Shown one piece after another: positions 11,101 through 17,602 of a DNA stretch of 20,835 bases. The translations under genes and the position numbers were made by a program. The notes below the pieces were generated by a model that was not told the DNA's origin, did no database searches, and worked only from the letters and a program-made list of their open reading frames with translations. This DNA is from Pigoraptor vietnamica (taxonomy: Eukaryota; Opisthokonta; Filasterea), in contig CALSCQ010002120.1 in NCBI GenBank assembly GCA_943704525.1, positions 1-20,835 on the forward strand, read 5' to 3'. The stretch's first letter is position 1, and each line of letters begins with the position of its first letter.

Positions 11101-12495
11101 CAGGCCCGCCTTTGTGAGCACGGCAGGGCGAAGGGACGTCGCCGATGACGAGGCGACGGACGGTTCCGGCGGCACGAGGGGGCCGGTGATGGCCAAATCC
11201 GGAAGGGACCGGTGGTGCGGTCGTGCGTCGCCGGCATTGCGCGAGGACTCGGGGCCATCGTAGAGCGAAGGTGCGATGGCGGTCGGTGGCACGGAGGGAG
11301 GTGCGACTTTGAAAAGTTGCCGACTGCGCGTGCGGGGTGGAATTTGGGGCTTGAGACAAATTCACACAACAAATCGGTCGTAGAGCACACGCACGTACCC
11401 ACACACACGCATACACACACACGCACGCACACGCAATCGCACACGCACGCACGCACACACACACACACACACACACGCATACACACACACACTACACAAC
11501 ACGTGCACTCACAGGACGGTCGTTCCAAACTCGGCCTTCTCCTCGGCGGTGCGGTGCTGAATAATGTACTTCTTGTGCGTCGCAGAGTTCAATATCTGCC
11601 ACGCGTGCGGAAGACCCTCGCCCTCCGCCGTCAGCACCGCCGCCCGGTTCAGCGGGATGTCCGCGGACACGGCGTACTTGTGCCGCATGTGAATGACCCG
11701 CCGGGACAGCAACATGATCGCCCGCTCAAACAGCACGCACACGCGCGACTTGGTCGACTTACGCGTCACCGTCACCATCCCCGCGGGGCCTTTCCTCGAG
11801 ATCGTCTTGCTCACGAGCACTTCGGCCTCGGCGATCTTTCGCCCACGGCAGTACTCGTCCCCCGTCCACCCCTGAATAAGCTCGACAAGCGCGCGAATCT
11901 CCTCGCCGTCGGCGCGCGCGCGGTCGTTGATCTCACTCGCGAGCGCATCCATCGTGGCCTTTGCGTTGACGAGCACGGCGTATTCGGGCGCACCGTCGGG
12001 CGAGTGCTTGGCCAGTTCGTGCAAGAGCAGCGGGTACTTTAGGATGCGCTGGATGGGCTTCAGGAGCGACGCCTCGAGGCCGAGCTGCATGTTGCGCTTG
12101 GCCGCGCACGCGCGAATGTACGCCTGCACGGCCTTGTCCTCCTTACGAGAGATGAGAAACAGCTCGGCCTGTCGGTAGTTGCGACAGTAGTCCGAATACG
12201 CCGCCGCAAACTCGGAACGTATGTCCGTGAAGCAGGGGGCGAGCGCGCCATACCCGCCCGTCGGAACGCCCGTCTCCATCGCCATTTCAAGCCGCGCAAG
12301 GAACGCGCGGTTGCAGGCGAGCACGGCCTCAATGTTACTGAAGACGATGCCCCACTCGTACGGCGAGAGGCACGTGTGGCCACTGACGCCGGAGTTGGCC
12401 GGCATAAACCCCATCACAACCGCCTCGATGTCCGCGACATACGAGCGCTCCGTGGCAAGGAGCTCGCGCGCCACATTCTCGCGACGGTCCTCCAT
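8137..12495 (-). CDS. Rho guanine-nucleotide exchange factor, DH-PH-SH3 with long disordered tail
   Basis: Two exons on the minus strand, 12495-11513 and 11323-8137, join in phase 2 through a GTGAGT...GCAG intron inside the PH domain, giving 4170 nt (1389 aa). An in-frame stop precedes the ATG. The DH domain spans about residues 5-210 (ARELLATERSYV at its start; hallmark LLKPIQRILKYPLLLHEL). A PH domain follows at about 215-335, and its last helix crosses the splice (AEEKAEFGTTV-LRQLFK). An SH3 domain lies at about 540-598 (VAYQPFEGDPDSL, VVGDVVRLL, RWLVSK, GLVPAAVL). It keeps the W and P of the ligand face but lacks the usual last tyrosine. Residues 600-1389 are Pro/Ala/Ser/Thr-rich and probably disordered, with repeated basic-Ser sites (RRGSS twice, RKGS twice, RRGSL at the extreme C-terminus). 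The role is activation of Rho-family GTPases; the SH3 and tail probably serve scaffolding. One intron here contrasts with eight in the convergent RhoGEF. Confidence 0.9.
11384..11497 (+). repeat. CA-rich repeat filling the RhoGEF intron
   Basis: CA, CACG and CATA units fill most of the single intron (11324-11512) of the minus-strand RhoGEF gene. In the sense strand of that gene this is a GT/GTGC repeat that begins close to the 5' splice site. Confidence 0.9.
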
Positions 12496-13394
12496 GTTCG
12501 TTTTCTGCCCTGCCCTCGCGGAGGCGCGAGATGGCTATCACTTGCGGACGAGCGGGTCGTCCCGGCGGTCAGGGTGTGCGAGCATGGAGTAATAAACGCC
12601 AACGAGGCGCGCGCGTCTGTCGCGTCGAGGGAGACGATTCCAGGGGCGGAGACGATGGCCCTCGGCGGTCTTGCGGACCGTGTGCGAATTCGCACGCAGA
12701 GTTTGCGGTCAGGGAGATTTGAAATCACTTAGCGCTTCACAACAGCACCGCAAGCGAGAGTGCTCTGTTATAGAGGAGAGGAATGCACCTATGAAGAGTA
12801 CACGTGCAAGAAGGGCCTGAGATTAGAGGAGAAAGAGCGGTGTGTGCTTGCGTTCGCGGCCTAACCCACACGCACCTGGCTGTTTTTTCAACTGTGCGAA
12901 ACACATGCGCACCATCATGGAAAGCATACGGGGTAGGGAGATAGCATATGTATTAGACAACGTTCAATTGATGATGCCAATATCCGGGGTAGAGAGATTT
13001 CAAAGCGCTAAAAATAGTAATAACGGGCGTGTTGTGACCAAATGAGGAAACCGAGTTTGTGGAACGTTTGACAAATTGCAATGATCAAGTTCATTTCTTC
13101 GTAAAACTCTACTTTTGAAGACATATTTTGTAGAAACAAAAGTTGCGAAAAAGTGGTATTTTAAAAAATAAGCCACACAACACGGGCGTGCACGCACACG
13201 CGTGGAAGCACACACGCACAGACATGCACACCGATGCCTGCACAATAACTCACCTTCAGACTCAAAAGGAGAAGTCGTGTGACTTCAGCCGTGCACGAGG
13301 CGCGTGTCGAGACCTCTTTGCCACGCACTCGGTGGTCGATTGGCTGGGCCGTCGTGCACTTTTCGGCCCCGTCGTGGGCCTTCTGTGTTTGGAA
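12496..13394. other. Divergent promoter region between the RhoGEF and EGF-receptor genes
   Basis: About 900 bases separate two head-to-head start codons. No coding exon is supported. The middle (about 12940-13180) is clearly more AT-rich than the rest of the window. It contains a loosely repeated GGGGTAG(G/A)GAGAT motif near 12930 and 12986, and an E-box CACGTG lies at 12801-12806. A CA-rich stretch is present at about 13190-13240. The region probably carries promoters for both genes; no core element is clear enough to assign. Confidence 0.5.
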
Positions 13395-16300
13395 ATGCCG
13401 CGCACAAGTTCGCACGTTTCGGCGCGGACGGCTGCTGTGGCCCTCCTGGTGTGGCTCGCTTGCGTATCTATTGCCAAGGTGGGCACATCACTCTTGTCAA
13501 ACTGGAGAAGGCTGAAGCTTACCATCTCTTCGCGATTCGCGTGTATTTCTTATGCTGCCGAAACGCAGGGCCAAACTGCGGGTACCGTGAAGGTCACGCT
13601 CGTGCGCGGACAGTGGACGTATGACTCTGTGTACTGCTGCGAGCCCTATTTCAACATCATACTCACCAACACGAACAAGGCGACCGAGACGACTTCGTGC
13701 AAAACAGACTATACGTCGCACAGCTCGTCATCGTCCGGCAGTGTATTTGAGTACGGATACACGTGCTCGCTTACCTTCTCGCTGCCGTTTGGGGTGAGTG
13801 CGCCGGCGTTCGCACCTCATTGCAGAGGTTACTCTAGCCTACTATTTTTTAAACAGTGGTAGTGATCCCTATCTCACGCGAATATTTTTCAGCTCCGCCT
13901 GAACATCGCCGGGAAAGACAATAACGCGGTCGTGTCGGACACGAGCATGGGCTCAGTGCAGGTCGTCTACAGCGTCGTCCCCAGCAATACCCCTCGCCTC
14001 ACGCTCCAGTCGGGCACCTACGTCGATGTGAGCTTCTCGGTCACGTGCAACTCGGGCTACTACGGGCAATCGTGCGCCAAGTGCCCCAGCACGTGCGGCA
14101 GCAGCGGCTGCAACGACGGCGCTCTCGGCGACGGAAGCTGTCGTGACTGCCCCTTCCCCGTCGTCAACTACGGGCCCACGTGCACATCGACGTGCAAGTG
14201 CCTCCTGCCGAGCCTCTGCTCCACCGGACCGACCGGCGACGGCACGTGCCAGGCGTGTCCTGCCAACTACTATGACTCGAAGTGCCTCTCGCAGTGCAAC
14301 TGCAACGGCGGCACATGCAACGACGGGCCTTCGGGTAACGGCGCATGCAAGACGTGCCCCACTGGAAAGTACGGCGCGAATTGCCAAAACTCGTGCAACT
14401 GCAACGGCGGAACGTGCTCGGACGGCGTGTCGGGGTCCGGACAGTGCCTCACGTGTCCTACTGGTTACTTTGGCACGAACTGCGAGAAGACGTGTCTGGC
14501 GCAGTGTGCGTGGGGCACATGTGTTTCGAGTCCTACCGGCGGTACGTGTCTCACGTGCCTCGCGGGGAAATACGGCGCCACGTGCCAGAATTCGTGCACC
14601 TGCAACGGCGGCACGTGCAACGACGGACCCAACGGTGACGGGACGTGCAAGACATGCCTAACGGGAAAGTACGGCACAAACTGTCAAAACACATGCAGCT
14701 GCAATGGCGGCACGTGCAACGATGGTCCTTCGGGCAACGGCGTGTGCACGTCTTGCCCATCCGGACGGTGGGGCTCTTCGTGCGCGGGGACGTGCTCGTG
14801 CAACGGCGGCGTGTGCTCGGAGGGCCCTTCGGGCAGCGGCGCGTGCACGTCCTGTCCGACGAATCGCTTCGGCAGCAACTGCCAGAATACGTGTGCCTGC
14901 AACGGTGGCACGTGCAACGACGGCCCAAGCGGAAATGGCGTGTGCAAGACGTGCCCCACGGGAAAGTACGGCTCGGATTGCGAAAACACGTGCGCTTGTA
15001 ACGGCGGTACGTGTAACGATGGTCCCTCGGGCAACGGCGTGTGCACGTCGTGTCCCACGGGAAAGTACGGCGCAAACTGCCAAATCTCGTGCAACTGCAA
15101 CGGTGGCGCGTGCTTGGATGGCGTGTCGGGCTCGGGCGTGTGCACGAATTGCACGACCGGCCGCTACGGCGCGAACTGTCAGAGCACGTGCGCGTGCAAC
15201 GGCGGGACGTGCAGCGACGGCCCCTCAGGGAACGGCACATGCCTCACGTGCTCGAGCGGCAAGTTTGGGCCGACGTGCGCTGGGCTATGCAACTGCAACG
15301 GCGGAAACTGCTCCGAGGGCATCTATGGGACGGGCGTGTGCCTTTCGTGCGTGGCCGGTCGCTACGACACGAACTGCCAGAAGAGTGAGTTACCGGACGC
15401 TTGCGTTCTGTTGGCCTAATATGCACCGTGTCTGTCCCACACGTGTGCTTGTTTCATGCAATTGGGGATCGGCCGTGGTGGACCTAGTTCATGGCTTCCT
15501 TCGCCCAATGCAGCGTGTCCTGTCCCACACGTGTGCTTGACGTCATTATGCCTTGGGAATATGTCGTGGTGAACCCTAGCTCATGGCTTTCTTTCTCCCA
15601 ATGCAGCGTGTCCAGTCGGTTGCGCAACCACCTGCGTGGACGGCCCATCGGGCAACGGTGCGTGTGGTGAAAATGGGCACAATTTCGATCCATATTGAGC
15701 CTTTGCCCTTCCCTTTTGTTCTTCGTGTCTGTCCATCGTCTCACGACCACGAGCACGTTTGTCGAACCGCAGGCACGTGCTTCGGGTGCCCAAAGAATTT
15801 GTACGGCGCGACGTGCACGGGGACGTGCGCGTGCAACAACGGCACGTGCAGCGACGGCCTATACGGGACGGGCGAGTGCCTTGGCTGCCCCGAGGGCGTT
15901 TACGGCGCGCAATGTCAGTCGAGGTGTCAGTGTGGGCCGGCAGGGTTCACGTGCAAGGACGGACTTGCGGGCACCGGCGAGTGCCTGACGTGCGCGAAGG
16001 GATACTACGGGCCGCAGTGCGCTTCCGCGTGCGTCGGGTGCGGCGCAGCGGGCTGTTTCGACGGCGTCAATGGCAATGGCACGTGCAAGTCGTGCCCGCC
16101 GAACAAGTACGGACAAGTGTGCGACAAGAGTGAGTGTGTGTGGTGGAGCACGTGACGCAGTTCTGATGGTGCTTTGAACTGGGAAGGGCAGGGGCGCACT
16201 GTTGTGTCGAGGAGTGACTGTGGTGGATCACGTGACGCAGCGCTGTGGTTGTGTCGCCGCATGTCGTTCGCAGATGATATTGTTACTGGCTTGTTATCAC

Positions 16301-17556
16301 GACGCACACCTGTGTTATGTCCGGACAGTGAATTGAAGCACTGTGTGCGTCTTGTACGGCACTGTATCCCGTCCCCATGTTGGGATAGAGTTGGGGTTTC
16401 CAGTACCCTGCTCACAGCTCGTCTTCTTCTTTCAGCGTGCGTCTGCAACGGCGGCCAATGTCGCGATGGCGTCTATGGGGACGGCGTGTGCACCTCTTGC
16501 CTAACGGGTTTCTACGGCCCCACGTGCCTCGGTTCGTGCGCGTTTGCCCATTCGCTGCTGTCACTGCTGTGCTGTTGCCGTGGCGCTCGTTCTTCTTCCT
16601 CTCCAAAGCGCGCCCACTCCTTTCTCAGCCCACCCATTCAACGCACATTGCCTCGTTCCACGCAGCCTGCCGCTGCCTGAATGGCACGTGCTCTGACGGC
16701 ATCGCCGGCACGGGCTTCTGCGTTGGTGCTTGTTCGAACTCGTCGTACTATGGAAACCTCTGCACGACGCCCTGCACGTGCATGAAGGCGAACGGCGTGT
16801 GCGACTCGACTGCAGAGGGGACGGGAAAGTGCGCGTCGTGCAATCTGGGTCGCTGGGGACCGCTCTGCGACAATGGTGGGTGTGGCGGTCCGCTTTGTGA
16901 TAATCGAGTGTGAATGCCTCTCTATGTGTTTTACCTACTCGTTTGTTTGCGAGCGCCCTTCCAGCGTGCACTCGTGTGCTATGGATATGCCTATATGTGT
17001 TTTACCTACTCGTTTGTTTGCGAGTGCCCTTCCAGCGTGCACTCACACTCTCACTGCTTTATATGGGGTGCACGCTTGTGTTCGTCGTTTTGTGTTCCGC
17101 TGTGCGTGGGATTCTTTTCCCCAACGTATCCCTCTTCTCCGTCGCAGCGTGCACTTGTGAGGGCGGTCGCACGTGCAACGAGGGTCCCTCGGGCAACGGC
17201 GACTGTTACGGCGAGTGCACGGATTGGAAGTATTCGTCCATTTCGAACTGCAAGGACTGCGTGCCGCTTCGCTTTGGACCCACGTGCGACTGTGAGTCCG
17301 CTTTTGCGCATCCTGTCCCTGTTGTTGCGTGTGTTGCGTGGCCACGTCGTCGGCAGCGGTATGGGCGTGAATTCACGGTGGCTTTGCCTGGGCTTCAGTT
17401 GTGCGTGTATGTATTCATGCGCTCGCGCGTCGCATGCAGCGCCGTGCACGTGCGCCAATGGCGGCAAGTGCTTTAGTGGGAAGGCTGGCAACGGGACATG
17501 CATTGGCACGTGCCGCAACCCTTACTACGGGATGAACTGCGACCAGGGTGGGTGCT

Positions 17557-17602
<46 letters not shown>

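Noticed and set aside
9725-11263. A 512-codon open frame on the plus strand
   Set aside because: It lies fully antisense to the tail and SH3 region of the minus-strand RhoGEF. It shows no domain and is explained by GC-rich codon use leaving stops rare in the opposite frame.
14143-15540. Long Arg/Ala/Thr-rich open frames (172 and 278 codons) overlapping the EGF array
   Set aside because: They are out-of-frame shadows of the tandem EGF exon; the 99-bp period makes any frame repetitive and open.
15538-15545. TGACGTCA palindrome in intron 3 of the EGF receptor as an enhancer site
   Set aside because: It arose within one duplicated intron unit, is absent from the other copy, and an 8-mer can occur by chance in this GC-rich DNA.
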